Source: Paraflavitalea devenefica (lineage in GTDB: Bacteria > Bacteroidota > Bacteroidia > Chitinophagales > Chitinophagaceae). From it: 64,000 nt of DNA. Below are positions 41,494 to 50,162 of the stretch, in pieces. The stretch spans positions 558,001-622,000 of the forward strand of contig NZ_JAARML010000002.1 of NCBI RefSeq assembly GCF_011759375.1, read 5' to 3'. Below the pieces are notes generated by a model. That model saw only the letters and a list, made by a program, of their open reading frames with translations, did not search any database and was not told the DNA's origin. The position numbers and the translations under genes were made by a program. Position 1 is the first letter of the stretch, and each line of letters begins with the position of its first letter.

Positions 41494-41937
41494 ATGACTA
41501 CACAGCAAGCATTGGTCCAACCTGCCGTTGAAGTGCCCGAGCACAAGTCCGGACTGGTCTTCAAACCTTATGATCTGCAATGTATCCACCAGGCGCATAC
41601 GATCCTGTCGAAGGACCCGCCGCCCAAGATGACGAATGAAGCCCTGGCGCTGGAAGTGGGCATTAACCGCAATAAGCTGCATTACGGGTTCAAGCATGTG
41701 TACGGACAAACGATCACCCATTTCCTGGAGCAACAGCGCATGCAGAAAGCAGAGCTGCTGTTGAGTACCACGTATAAATCGGTGAAGGTGATCGCTGCGC
41801 TGACAGGGTATTGCAACAGCAGCCGGTTTGGCTCGGTGTTTAAGAAGACATTCGGTATGAGCCCTGTCCAGTACCGTAAACAATGCCGCAACGCCCGTGC
41901 GCTGCAAAGGGCCTGTAACAATGCAACAGTGGCGTGA
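41494..41937 (+). CDS. AraC-type DNA-binding-domain-only protein, paralog 4
   Basis: A 147-residue member with a 30-residue N-terminal extension (TTQQALVQPAVEVPEHKSGL) before the lead-in helix YDLQCIHQAHTILSKD. The first helix-turn-helix is MTNEALALEVGINRNKLHYGF, the linker GQTITHFLEQQRMQKAELLL and the second VKVIAALTGYCNSSRFGSVF, ending SPVQYRKQC. Two or three Cys near the C-terminus are not part of the family pattern. It is the last regulator of the array and lies 47 bases before the methyltransferase gene, the only non-regulatory gene in this strand group. Confidence 0.88.
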   Translation: MTTQQALVQPAVEVPEHKSGLVFKPYDLQCIHQAHTILSKDPPPKMTNEALALEVGINRNKLHYGFKHVYGQTITHFLEQQRMQKAELLLSTTYKSVKVIAALTGYCNSSRFGSVFKKTFGMSPVQYRKQCRNARALQRACNNATVA

Positions 41938-41984
41938 ATACGCTCCCGCTGTTGCCTTACCTCATCTATTAATAGCTAATTGTT

Positions 41985-42479
41985 ATGATCAACAGTTCAA
42001 GGATCTTTGAAGGCTTCCTGCAAAAGAGAAGGTTTGCCCTGGCGCTCCCTTTTTTACAAGGCGATGTGCTTGATTTTGGTGGTAATGAGGGCGAGCTGCG
42101 GCCCTATGTGCCCGGCAGTTATACGCTGGTGAATTATGACCACGCGCCCATGGAAGATAAAACCTTTGATACCATTGTGGCGCTGGCGGTGATAGAGCAT
42201 ATTGATGTGAACGATGTGTTTGCCGTGTTCCACACGTTTAAATCGAGGTTACGGCCCAATGGGGTGTTGTTGCTGACTACGCCCACGCCCCAGGCCAAAC
42301 CCGTGCTGGAACTGATGGCCAGCCTGCGCCTGCTGGACAAGCACAATATTGAAGAGCATAAGCATTACTGGACCAAAGAGGATATTCACCGGCTGGCCCG
42401 CCTGAATGGGTTTACGGTAAAGCAATACAGGCGGTTCCAACTGGGGTTTAATCAGATGGCTTTGTTTACGGCTTCATAA
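41985..42479 (+). CDS. Class I SAM-dependent methyltransferase
   Basis: A 164-residue minimal Rossmann methyltransferase. The SAM-binding motif I is GDVLDFGGNEGELRPYV (about 25-41), with the acidic motif II near TLVNYDHAPMEDKTFD, the post-motif AVIEHIDVNDVFAVF and motif III around LRPNGVLLLTTPTP. The GG in motif I replaces the usual GCGxG pattern. Such Methyltransf_11-like proteins methylate small molecules or lipids; the substrate is unknown. The 3' end of the gene together with a REP-like element has been tandemly duplicated, so a second copy of its last 16 codons lies right behind it. Confidence 0.85.
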   Translation: MINSSRIFEGFLQKRRFALALPFLQGDVLDFGGNEGELRPYVPGSYTLVNYDHAPMEDKTFDTIVALAVIEHIDVNDVFAVFHTFKSRLRPNGVLLLTTPTPQAKPVLELMASLRLLDKHNIEEHKHYWTKEDIHRLARLNGFTVKQYRRFQLGFNQMALFTAS

Positions 42480-42610
42480 GCCGCAGCGTCCCCTACGGGA
42501 GACACTGCGGAGAAAGTAAAGCGGTTTCAACTGGGGTTTAACCAGATGGCTTTGTTTACGGCTTCATAAGCCGCAGCGTCCCCTACGGGAGACACTGCGG
42601 AGAAAGCAAA
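42431..42610. repeat. 90-bp tandem duplication with REP-like copies 7 and 8
   Basis: 42431-42520 and 42521-42610 are two adjacent copies with only a few differences (for example GGTTCC/GGTTTC and AATCAG/AACCAG). Each copy contains the last codons of the methyltransferase gene plus one 30-bp palindrome (42481-42510 and 42571-42600; arms CCGCAGCGTCCCC and GGGAGACACTGCGG). Confidence 0.92.
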
Positions 42611-42651
42611 ATTTGGATGACAGTTCCTTGCGCCAGGTTCAAAAAGAAGGG

Positions 42652-43482
42652 TTATAATCCATTTACTAAATGGGGCGCGGTTTCATATCTTTTCTTTAGT
42701 AAGCGCATCATGTAGCTGTTCACGGCCCACTGATCGGCAATGGGGGCGCTGGTGGCCGGCAGGTGTACCATGTAGGGGAAGGGGCCAAACTCCGGCGTGA
42801 TGGTGAGCGTGGCCTTTTCTTTTCTCTTACGTTCTACTACTTTATCCCACCAGGCCAGGTGCTTGTGCAAGGCTTCCTGCCAGGCCGGCACCCGGGGATC
42901 AGGCACCTGCGGACCTTCTGCATAGCCTACCCTGGCATGGATATGCTCTGTTCTTTCTATGGCCAGTTGCATGGCCTCCGGCTGGTCATCGAGGTAAGAT
43001 TCCGCCACACACACCCAGTGAGAGGCATCCAGCGTTAGTTTTAAACCAGGTATGGCCTGCAGGTATTTTTTAGCGATGTGCGCGGCAAAGGGAAATTTAT
43101 TGCGGTGGGTTTCGTGCACGATGGGCAGACCGCTGGTGGCTGCTGCCTGAATGAGCACTTCATTCTGGCTGAAGCTAAAGAAATCCTTCCCGGTTTGTGA
43201 GTTGACCTTTTCGGCGGGATAAGGCTTCAGTTTTTCCAGCCAGGCCTGGTACAGCTCATAATGCCGGATGAAGTTGGCTTCATAGGTATCATAGTGCTGT
43301 GGAATGATCTTCAATTCATATCTCGCGGCGGTGTCCCATACGGCATCCAGCTCCTGCCGGGTAGTGGTGGCAGCGATACCGTATTCAATGCCATCATAAC
43401 CTTCCTGCTTTACCTGCCGGCAAAAATCTTCCCAGGAAAGGTACTCACTTCCCCAGCGGGGACAATAGAATTCAATCTTCAT
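42652..43482 (-). CDS. Sugar phosphate isomerase/epimerase, TIM barrel
   Basis: A 276-residue protein of the AP-endonuclease-2-like TIM-barrel family that includes xylose isomerase-like, hydroxypyruvate isomerase and IolE/IolI enzymes. Metal-ligand segments are visible: EGYDGIEYGIAAT near residue 32, LPIVHETHRNKFPF near 120, KLTLDASHWVCVAES near 148, HIHARVGYAEGPQ near 184 and TITPEFGPFPYM near 240. The Glu, Asp-x-x-His, His and Glu of these segments form the usual divalent-metal site. No signal peptide. It is the last gene of a four-gene operon, 27 bases after the dioxygenase gene. The substrate is unknown. Confidence 0.88.
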   Translation of the reverse strand: MKIEFYCPRWGSEYLSWEDFCRQVKQEGYDGIEYGIAATTTRQELDAVWDTAARYELKIIPQHYDTYEANFIRHYELYQAWLEKLKPYPAEKVNSQTGKDFFSFSQNEVLIQAAATSGLPIVHETHRNKFPFAAHIAKKYLQAIPGLKLTLDASHWVCVAESYLDDQPEAMQLAIERTEHIHARVGYAEGPQVPDPRVPAWQEALHKHLAWWDKVVERKRKEKATLTITPEFGPFPYMVHLPATSAPIADQWAVNSYMMRLLKKRYETAPHLVNGL

Positions 43483-43508
43483 GTATTAATATTTTTATCA
43501 AGGGAGAT

Positions 43509-44384
43509 TTAGAGGGGTTTTGTTTTTATTTTCAATACTTCAGGACGAAGGTAAGGTTTGTTCACGTCTACGGTGCCTTTCCATTGATAAGGGTCATTGC
43601 CGGCGATGAGCACAATATCCCGCAGGTCTTCCGTAGCGGGCAGCTTGCCGTCCTGGTCCCAGGGCAACATGGATTCTGCACTCATGTAGTGATTTACCAG
43701 TGCGGTACGGAAATTATCGGCCGTCTTATTCCGCAAAGAGCTGTGCAGGGTATAGCCGTTGAAGAAGACCACGGAGCCGCTCTTCACTTCCACCGGTATC
43801 ATTTGCTCCCTGAAGGGGGATACATCAATGGTGTCTACATCGGCATATTCGGCAGAATCATTTTGTACCCTTGGCATCATGTAGCCCGGGCGGCCGGGAA
43901 TGATCCAGAGGCAGCCGTTCTCTACATTGGCGTCATCAATGGCAATCCAGGCGCCTACCAGACTTTTATCGCGGGTGGGAATGTAGAACTCATCCTGGTG
44001 CCAGGCTTGTCCCGCCTTGCCCGGCCCTTTTACAAAGAGCATGGACTGCATGCACTTGAGGTTGGGGCTGACGACTTTGGTAAGTACCGAGACGATCTTG
44101 TGGTGAAAGAGGTAATCGTAAATGAGCGCCGATATCTTATGGGGGAAATGGATGGCCACGTATTTCCGCAGTATTGCTGCATCGCTTTCGCCGGCCTCTA
44201 CCTGGATGATGCCATCGAGGTAGCCACGCTGGCCGCGGAAGATGGCGGCGGTTTCTTTTTTCAGCTCTGCAATTTCAGCGGCCGATAAGAGACCGGGTGC
44301 GATGAGGTATCCATAATTGGTATAGAAGGCAATGTTGTCGGGGGTAATTCCTGCAGCAGGAATGTAAGCATGCTCCTTGTTCAT
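43509..44384 (-). CDS. Phytanoyl-CoA dioxygenase (PhyH) family protein
   Basis: Fe(II)/2-oxoglutarate-dependent oxygenase of about 291 residues. I prefer the ATG at 44384 over an in-frame TTG at 44417, because the ATG avoids overlap with the transporter gene and starts the conserved part. The iron ligands are in QAWHQDEFYIPTRD (HxD) and FFNGYTLHSSLRNKTADNFR (distal His plus the 2-oxoglutarate Arg). Bacterial PhyH proteins hydroxylate diverse small molecules, including ectoine and polyamine or sugar derivatives. Its place between a sugar transporter and a sugar isomerase suggests that it acts on a carbohydrate or polyol, possibly demethylating or opening a modified sugar; this is inference from context only. 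Confidence 0.88.
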   Translation of the reverse strand: MNKEHAYIPAAGITPDNIAFYTNYGYLIAPGLLSAAEIAELKKETAAIFRGQRGYLDGIIQVEAGESDAAILRKYVAIHFPHKISALIYDYLFHHKIVSVLTKVVSPNLKCMQSMLFVKGPGKAGQAWHQDEFYIPTRDKSLVGAWIAIDDANVENGCLWIIPGRPGYMMPRVQNDSAEYADVDTIDVSPFREQMIPVEVKSGSVVFFNGYTLHSSLRNKTADNFRTALVNHYMSAESMLPWDQDGKLPATEDLRDIVLIAGNDPYQWKGTVDVNKPYLRPEVLKIKTKPL

Positions 44385-44388
44385 GGTG

Positions 44389-45795
44389 CTATTGTTTATG
44401 GATGAACAATTGTTCAATGTCTTCGAGCGATCTTCCCTTTGTTTCTTTCACCTTGTACAGCATGTAGCCGAAGGCGATGGCGCAAAGGGTGGCATAAGAT
44501 AAGAGGGTAACGGAAGTGCCCAGGTGCTTGGTCATGACGGGAAAGGTATAGGTCACGATGAAATCGGCCAGCCATAAGGCCAGGGTGGCTACTGATAAGG
44601 CGAGGCCCCGCACGCGGTTGGGGAAGATCTCGGAAAGGTATACCCAGGTAACGGCGCCCAGCGTACAGCCAAAAGCCCCTACATAGAGCAGCATGAAGAT
44701 GAGCACGATGTAGTTGTCGAAGTAACTGTACCGGAAACAAAGCGCCACGGCTACGAGTGAGATGCCCATGACCACACAGCCGGCCAGCAGGAATTTCTTG
44801 CGGCCTACTTTATCTACCAGGCCAATGGCGATGAAGGTGGATACTACGTTCACCACGCCGATGCCAATGGTTTGCAGGAGCGAGGAAGCTGTATTCAATC
44901 CTGTTTCTTTAAAGATGACGGGGGCGTAGTACAGGATGGAGTTGATGCCGGTGACCTGCTGGAATACGGCTACCAGGATGCCGATGAACAATACGGGCCG
45001 GTAGGTTTTATTGAAGAGTGTTTTGAGCGATACCCGCTCTTCTGTGCGAAAGCTGTTTTCAATGGCGGTGATCTCCTTCGCTGTTGCCGAGAAGCCGGAT
45101 GTTTTGATGACAATGGCGGTAGCGGCTTCGGAGCGCCCTTTTTTCATGAGCCAGCGCGGTGTTTCGGGCACGGCGAGTAAGAGGCCCAGGAAGAGCAGGG
45201 AAGGAGCGGCCTGGGAGGCAAACATCCACCGCCAGTTGTTGACCCCGGTGCCATCAAACAAGAAGTTGGAAAAGTAAGCCAGCAGGATACCGGCCACGAT
45301 GGCCAGTTGGTAAAAGGCTACCAGCCTGCCCCGCCAGGCGGCGGGCGCCATTTCGGCTATGTACATGGGTGATACCATGGCGGCAGCGCCTACACCGAGT
45401 CCGCCGATGAGGCGGAAGAGAATGAAGACCCACAGTTGGTTGGCCATGCCGGCCCCGATGCCCGATACGGCAAAGAGGATGGCGCAAATGATGAGCATGA
45501 ATTTCCGGCCATAGCGGTCGGCCAGTTTACCCGATACCATGGCGCCACCGGCGCAGCCAATGAGTATGGAGCTCACCGTCCACCCCAGCATGTATTCATT
45601 GAGCGAAAAATAGGTAGTGATGTACGGAATAGCGCCGGAGATGATGGCCGTATCAAAGCCAAACAACAAGCCGCCCAGCGCGGCCACGCCGCTCACCAGG
45701 ATGATGAATGATTTGTTGGGCTTGTTCAGGCCCGGTTGTATGGCTACGATGGCGCCCGTGGGGGCAGGCTTGGTATAGGTGGTGGCGTCGCTCAT
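44389..45795 (-). CDS. MFS sugar:proton symporter (sugar porter family)
   Basis: Inner-membrane transporter of 468 residues with 12 predicted helices. Family signatures are GGLLFGFDTAIISGAIPYI in helix 1 (about 40-58), GKLADRYGRKFMLI in the first cytoplasmic loop, PETPRWLMKKGRSEAA in the central loop, QQVTGINSILYYAP near 285 in helix 7 (the QQxxGxN sugar-binding motif), and VDKVGRKKFLLAG in the second RXGRR-like loop. It resembles XylE/GalP/AraE-type symporters. Its first codon overlaps the stop of the glycosidase-like gene by four bases (45792-45795), so it presumably takes up the sugar released by that enzyme. Confidence 0.93.
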   Translation of the reverse strand: MSDATTYTKPAPTGAIVAIQPGLNKPNKSFIILVSGVAALGGLLFGFDTAIISGAIPYITTYFSLNEYMLGWTVSSILIGCAGGAMVSGKLADRYGRKFMLIICAILFAVSGIGAGMANQLWVFILFRLIGGLGVGAAAMVSPMYIAEMAPAAWRGRLVAFYQLAIVAGILLAYFSNFLFDGTGVNNWRWMFASQAAPSLLFLGLLLAVPETPRWLMKKGRSEAATAIVIKTSGFSATAKEITAIENSFRTEERVSLKTLFNKTYRPVLFIGILVAVFQQVTGINSILYYAPVIFKETGLNTASSLLQTIGIGVVNVVSTFIAIGLVDKVGRKKFLLAGCVVMGISLVAVALCFRYSYFDNYIVLIFMLLYVGAFGCTLGAVTWVYLSEIFPNRVRGLALSVATLALWLADFIVTYTFPVMTKHLGTSVTLLSYATLCAIAFGYMLYKVKETKGRSLEDIEQLFIHKQ

Positions 45796-48700
45796 GGTGA
45801 TGATGGTTTTCTGTCTCCTTGCAATTGATGGATGGCCACGGCTGCTGAGGGCAGGCTTTCATAACCCTGCCTGTCAACCGCCGTAATACGATAATACCAG
45901 GCGCCTGTGAGTGGTTGGGCGCGCAGATCTTGTCCATTGTCTGTATAGGTCAATGCTGCATCGGCTGCTATATAAGTTAGGTTGTTTTCCGGACCTGCTG
46001 CACATTCTTTTTGCTGCGAACGGTAGATCCTGTAATAGAAGGCGCCTTTCACGGGTTGCCATTTCAATGTGTATTTATCTGTTGTTGCTACAGGCGCCTT
46101 GAGTGAAGGAACAAGGCGGGTAGCTTTTTCCTGTACTAATGAGAGCGGAAGTGATGGTGCATCTGCCGGGAACACCGCGGTATTGCTGCCATCGGTAGCG
46201 CTGATGTAGTAGTCTATTCCTTTTTCGGTGATAGTAGTGGCCGGGATCGCAGCAGTGAAAACAGCCTTTACCCTCCTGGTCATGGGTAGCTGCTTCCACT
46301 CCTTTGTCCCGGCACTGCGGTAATAGAGTGTGGCGGTGAGTAATTCATCGCTGCGGTTGTCAAGCAACCTGGCTTTGATCCATACGGACTGACCAGCCAA
46401 TACGGAAGTGGGCGGCGAGATGATTACGATCTGCGGCGCTGCTGCATCGGCATTGCCGGCCAGGCAAGGCACGCTGATGGAAGGCAATTCTGCATCATTG
46501 CCCCAGCATACGGGATGCACTTCATAGGCATGCTGCCCATCAGCTTTGTCTTCATATTGCCGGGTATGCGCTGGTAGCAGCTCATTGTTGATCTTCTTTC
46601 CATCCCGGTAAATAAAGAAGCCTCGAATGTTGGGGTTGTCTGTTTGCCAATACAATCTGGCCCCTGTTTGCGTGCCTCTTGCTTCCACGTTTTCCGGGGG
46701 GATGGCCATGTAGGAGTTGAGCTGTTTCCAGCCGAGGTCGCGGTAATTGTTTTGGATAAACCGGTTCTGCACACTCACCACATTGCCGAGGGAAGAGATA
46801 TCACTCACGCGGCTGTTGAAGTTACTGACCCAGGAGCGGGCCATGGCCGCTATATCGTGGGCGCGATTGGAGGCGTAGAGGTTGAGCAATATGTGGTCTC
46901 TGGTGGCTGCGATGCGACTCCGGAGCAGGCGGAGGCGGTATTGCTGACCAGGTGTTGCCGTCAGGCTGATGGCCGAATCAATGGTACTTAGTTGCTGATT
47001 GGCTTTGCTGAGTTGCGCCTGCGCCAGTTGCACGGGCTCCCGGTCTTTGAAGAGCAGGTAGAGGGTGTGCGTACCACTGGGTGGTTCAATGAACACGGTG
47101 ACATCTTTCCATTCATTCCAGCTTCCGGTGGGTAATATTTCTTTTTCACCGATGAGGGGGCCATCAGGTGTATCTAACCGTAATTCTATCCGGCCGCCAT
47201 CGGTGGCGGAGGACACACGGAACTGGTATTGCCGGGTGGAAGGCGTAAAGGAAACATTGTCATAGGCCAGCCAGCTTCCGTTGACGACATAACCGATGAT
47301 CTCCTGTCCCTGCGGACCGGGCGCTTTGCGGGCCTGGAAGTATTTGGCATAGTTCACCGCCATCTGGTGTGTGCCATTGCCGGACGCCTCTACCGGTTTA
47401 AAGGAATGCAGGTTGAAGAGGTACTGGGCCCTTCTGTCTACCCCTGCGAGGGAGAAAGGCGGTGTCCACCGGCATTCGCTGAAGTCGCTGGCAAAGGGTT
47501 CATTCTGGTTGATGATGGGCGTTACCAGCGCGGCGGCGGGTGCGCCGTACTGTTGGGTAGCAAATTGCCGGTACACGGTGGTGGCGCTGTTGAGTTTGTT
47601 TTGATCATCCCAGGGCGCGCGGGCCATGAACCACATCTTGGCTTTCACGGCATCGGTAATGCGCCAGGTGAGGGAATAAAAGCCTTTCATATTGGGCGAC
47701 CGCTCCTGCCAGGCCCGGATGGTGTTGGAGAGGTGCATGTTGTAGGGATAGTAGTAGGTGGAGCTGTAAAAATCCCTTTCCAGCCAGGGACAGCCCCAGT
47801 ATTCATGGTCTTTGTAAATATGGCCATCTTCAAACGCATCGGAGTATTTGGAGATGGGGGCACAGATGACGTCTTTGGGCAGGGAGGATACATCTTCAGC
47901 GCGCAGTCCCCAGCCTGCCACGGCGAGGCGCAGCCGGGGCATTGTTTTTTTCAGTCCGTGGTAAAAAGCATCGAAGATGGTGCGCCATTGTTCCCGCGCT
48001 TTTTCGGCGCCTTCATGTACGAGTGATTCACTCTGGAAGCAAAGCAGGTAATCCAGTCCGGGGTAATCGGTGGCGATCTGTTGTACCCGGGCGGCTATTA
48101 CGCGGGGATCATCGGGGGGCAACTGGTAGCTTTCGTGGATGAGGTTGATGTCGAGGCCCAGTCCTATCTTAATACCACGTTTATGCGCATACTCAATGAC
48201 GCGCTGAAATTCATTGACGCCCTTGCGGAATACCTGTTTGTTATCGAGCTTTTCATTGTGCAGGGCGCAGTCGGCCCCGAAATCATAATCATCAAAGAGG
48301 GCGGCCGAGCCGAAAGGATATTTGTTCACTTCCCAGCCGGGATAGCTGCCCCAGGCATGGCCGCTGCGGGCAGTGGCCATCCATACGCGGGATAGCTTGC
48401 CGGCCACTTCAAAGTTGTGGAACATTTCATTGTGGCCTTCTTCGCCGGTATAGTTGTGGATGTGGAGGAAGTTCATGCGTAGGCGGGCCATCTGGTCGAG
48501 GATGAAGGTCCAGTCTTCCCAGGAGTAGGAGGTGGCTGATTGGGGGAAGTTGGTCCAGGGGAGGAAGCCGCGGATGGCCATAGCTGGAGTTTTTACTTCG
48601 TCGATGGCCCCCCCGAAGCCTCCCCCTAAATCCCTCCCGCTTGAGCGGGACAAGCTCTCCGGTGGAGGGGGACTTGAAGACGCGGGGGACAAGGGTAATA

Positions 48701-49187
48701 CGTCTCCGTCAAACGAGAAGTTGATGCCCATGTGTTCTTCGAGGAAGCCGTAGACGCCGTATAAGACGCCGGTGGTGTCATTGGCGGCGATGACGATGAT
48801 AGATTGGTTGTTGCGTTGAATCTTTTTAAGGAGATAGCCTTGGGGGCCGGGATTAGTGGGGCTTATTTTTATTTGGCTGTTGCTGATGAGTTGGTCGATC
48901 ATGGGATGACCGGGGCGGCCGAGGATGAAAAGGTTGTTGTTGTTTGTTACTGCATTGGTGGTAATGGATGGTAAGGTGCCAGTGAGGGTATGGAGGTAGC
49001 GCGCCAGTTCTTTGGCGGCATAGTTTTCCATATTGGTATGGTGGGGGGATAAGCTGATCGTCAGTTCCTGGGCGGTTGTTGCACCCATGATCAGTGTGCC
49101 TCCCAGTAATATGATCAGTAAAGGGATCCTTCTGTAGAAGGCAAGCGGTTTGTTGAAGGTATTCACTTGCAGTAGTTTGATAGGCAA
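45792..49187 (-). CDS. Large secreted glycosidase-like protein with FN3 domains
   Basis: A 1131-residue exported protein, family not certain. After a signal peptide (about 12-40, ending GATTAQ) comes an alpha/beta domain (about 42-165; MENYAAKELARYLHTLTG, GVLYGVYGFLEEHMGINF) like the N-terminal domain of GH67 alpha-glucuronidases and GH20 enzymes. A central barrel-like region (about 200-600) has MNFLHIHNYTGEEGHNE, RGIKIGLGLDINLIHESY and LLCFQSESLVHEGAEKA with several candidate acidic residues. Then follow a helical/jelly-roll part and three beta domains: FN3 (about 800-885), Ig-like (about 895-1000) and FN3 (about 1020-1125). Residues about 170-197 are encoded by an inserted palindromic repeat. 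It heads an operon with an MFS transporter, a dioxygenase and an isomerase. Confidence 0.72.
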   Translation of the reverse strand: MPIKLLQVNTFNKPLAFYRRIPLLIILLGGTLIMGATTAQELTISLSPHHTNMENYAAKELARYLHTLTGTLPSITTNAVTNNNNLFILGRPGHPMIDQLISNSQIKISPTNPGPQGYLLKKIQRNNQSIIVIAANDTTGVLYGVYGFLEEHMGINFSFDGDVLPLSPASSSPPPPESLSRSSGRDLGGGFGGAIDEVKTPAMAIRGFLPWTNFPQSATSYSWEDWTFILDQMARLRMNFLHIHNYTGEEGHNEMFHNFEVAGKLSRVWMATARSGHAWGSYPGWEVNKYPFGSAALFDDYDFGADCALHNEKLDNKQVFRKGVNEFQRVIEYAHKRGIKIGLGLDINLIHESYQLPPDDPRVIAARVQQIATDYPGLDYLLCFQSESLVHEGAEKAREQWRTIFDAFYHGLKKTMPRLRLAVAGWGLRAEDVSSLPKDVICAPISKYSDAFEDGHIYKDHEYWGCPWLERDFYSSTYYYPYNMHLSNTIRAWQERSPNMKGFYSLTWRITDAVKAKMWFMARAPWDDQNKLNSATTVYRQFATQQYGAPAAALVTPIINQNEPFASDFSECRWTPPFSLAGVDRRAQYLFNLHSFKPVEASGNGTHQMAVNYAKYFQARKAPGPQGQEIIGYVVNGSWLAYDNVSFTPSTRQYQFRVSSATDGGRIELRLDTPDGPLIGEKEILPTGSWNEWKDVTVFIEPPSGTHTLYLLFKDREPVQLAQAQLSKANQQLSTIDSAISLTATPGQQYRLRLLRSRIAATRDHILLNLYASNRAHDIAAMARSWVSNFNSRVSDISSLGNVVSVQNRFIQNNYRDLGWKQLNSYMAIPPENVEARGTQTGARLYWQTDNPNIRGFFIYRDGKKINNELLPAHTRQYEDKADGQHAYEVHPVCWGNDAELPSISVPCLAGNADAAAPQIVIISPPTSVLAGQSVWIKARLLDNRSDELLTATLYYRSAGTKEWKQLPMTRRVKAVFTAAIPATTITEKGIDYYISATDGSNTAVFPADAPSLPLSLVQEKATRLVPSLKAPVATTDKYTLKWQPVKGAFYYRIYRSQQKECAAGPENNLTYIAADAALTYTDNGQDLRAQPLTGAWYYRITAVDRQGYESLPSAAVAIHQLQGDRKPSSP
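48605..48690. repeat. Palindromic repeat inserted in frame in a coding region
   Basis: A C/G-rich block with the core hairpin CCCGCT-TG-AGCGGG and flanking GGGGGAGG / CCTCCCCC-type arms interrupts the glycosidase-like gene without breaking the frame. It encodes the low-complexity peptide SSSPPPPESLSRSSGRDLGG between the N-terminal domain and the barrel. Similar GGAGGG-rich hairpin repeats are widespread between genes in Bacteroidota. Confidence 0.75.
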
Positions 49188-49334
49188 GCTAAAACAATGG
49201 TGGGGCGGGGTGGTGCACTTTTTGATGAGAAAAGTAAACTATTTTACGGCCTCTTTTTTGTCAATTCCTTTGCTTTGAATTATTCTTTTGCTTTGAGGCC
49301 TTTGACTGTTTCGCACTGCGTGCGGGGGCTTGTT

Positions 49335-49368
49335 GTTACTTTCTTTGCCTTGATGCAAAGAAAGTAAC
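49335..49368. repeat. Perfect 14-bp inverted repeat
   Basis: GTTACTTTCTTTGC (49335-49348) and GCAAAGAAAGTAAC (49355-49368) are separated by six bases. Only T-poor DNA follows, so it is not a standard terminator. The CAAAGAAAGTAACCAAAGAAA motif is a sequence I recall as frequent in bacterial intergenic regions. Confidence 0.85.
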
Positions 49369-50118
49369 CAAAGAAAAATCAAGGCAAACCCGAATGCCTC
49401 CGGCCGGTTTGCCGGCCACGCCACCCCAGGTGTAGCTTTGATTATTGGTTATGGGCTTTTATGCTTTGGAGTGGATGGTTGTTGGTGAGGGGCTGGTGCT
49501 TTTGGGTTTCTACTATGCTGGGGTTGCTGATTTTTTTGTATCTCCTTGTTTTTTGTATTTACGTTACAGGCTTTTATGTTTTGGAGTGGATGAGGAAGGG
49601 CAGGCTTACTGTGGTTTACTTGGCTTGTTTGGAAAAGGCTTTGTGGTATGCGGTTTAAAGGGGATTATAGCCTTGTTGCGGGCGGATTGGGGGTGGGGTA
49701 GTGGTGTTGCTTAGGTGGATGGTGGAGGGTTGTAAAGGGCTGCGTATGCGGTTTGGCGTGGAGAGGGATTTTACTGCGGTGAAGTGGTACCCTACCGGGC
49801 GTGAAGTGCTCCAAACCTGGCCGGTGAATGCCCCTGAAAAGCGCACTGGAGTGCTCTACTACTGCACCCTTCTATAGTGTACCAGTGCAAGGTTCAGGCA
49901 ATAGGTAGGCCATTCCCTGAGCATTCACCACCCATTCCTCACTCATTTTCCGTACATGCTGCTGCAATCAGCTCGACTGTGTGCCGGTAAAAGGTTGTCA
50001 AAGCAAACGCCCACTAACCACTAGCCATTCCCCACTCGCCTTTATTCAACACCAATCCCCTGCTGTTTTTGGTGAAAACCGCTGATTTTACCCGAGTACG
50101 CTATTTGAATACTCTTAC

Positions 50119-50162
50119 TATGCCTTTGGTATAGCTTTGGTATACCTTTGCTGTACCTTTGC
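50119..50162. repeat. 11-bp tandem array A (four units)
   Basis: TATGCCTTTGG, TATAGCTTTGG, TATACCTTTGC and TGTACCTTTGC follow each other without a gap. The period is exactly 11 bases. Confidence 0.88.

Noticed and set aside
44385..44417. N-terminal extension of the PhyH gene from a TTG codon
   Set aside because: It would overlap the transporter gene and adds a low-complexity MNNCSSINNST peptide; the ATG at 44384 fits the family better.
49445..49714. 89-codon frame with hydrophobic composition
   Set aside because: It lies in T/G-rich DNA with direct repeats, so the hydrophobic residues (Leu, Phe, Val, Gly) follow from base composition. No start context or homology is visible.
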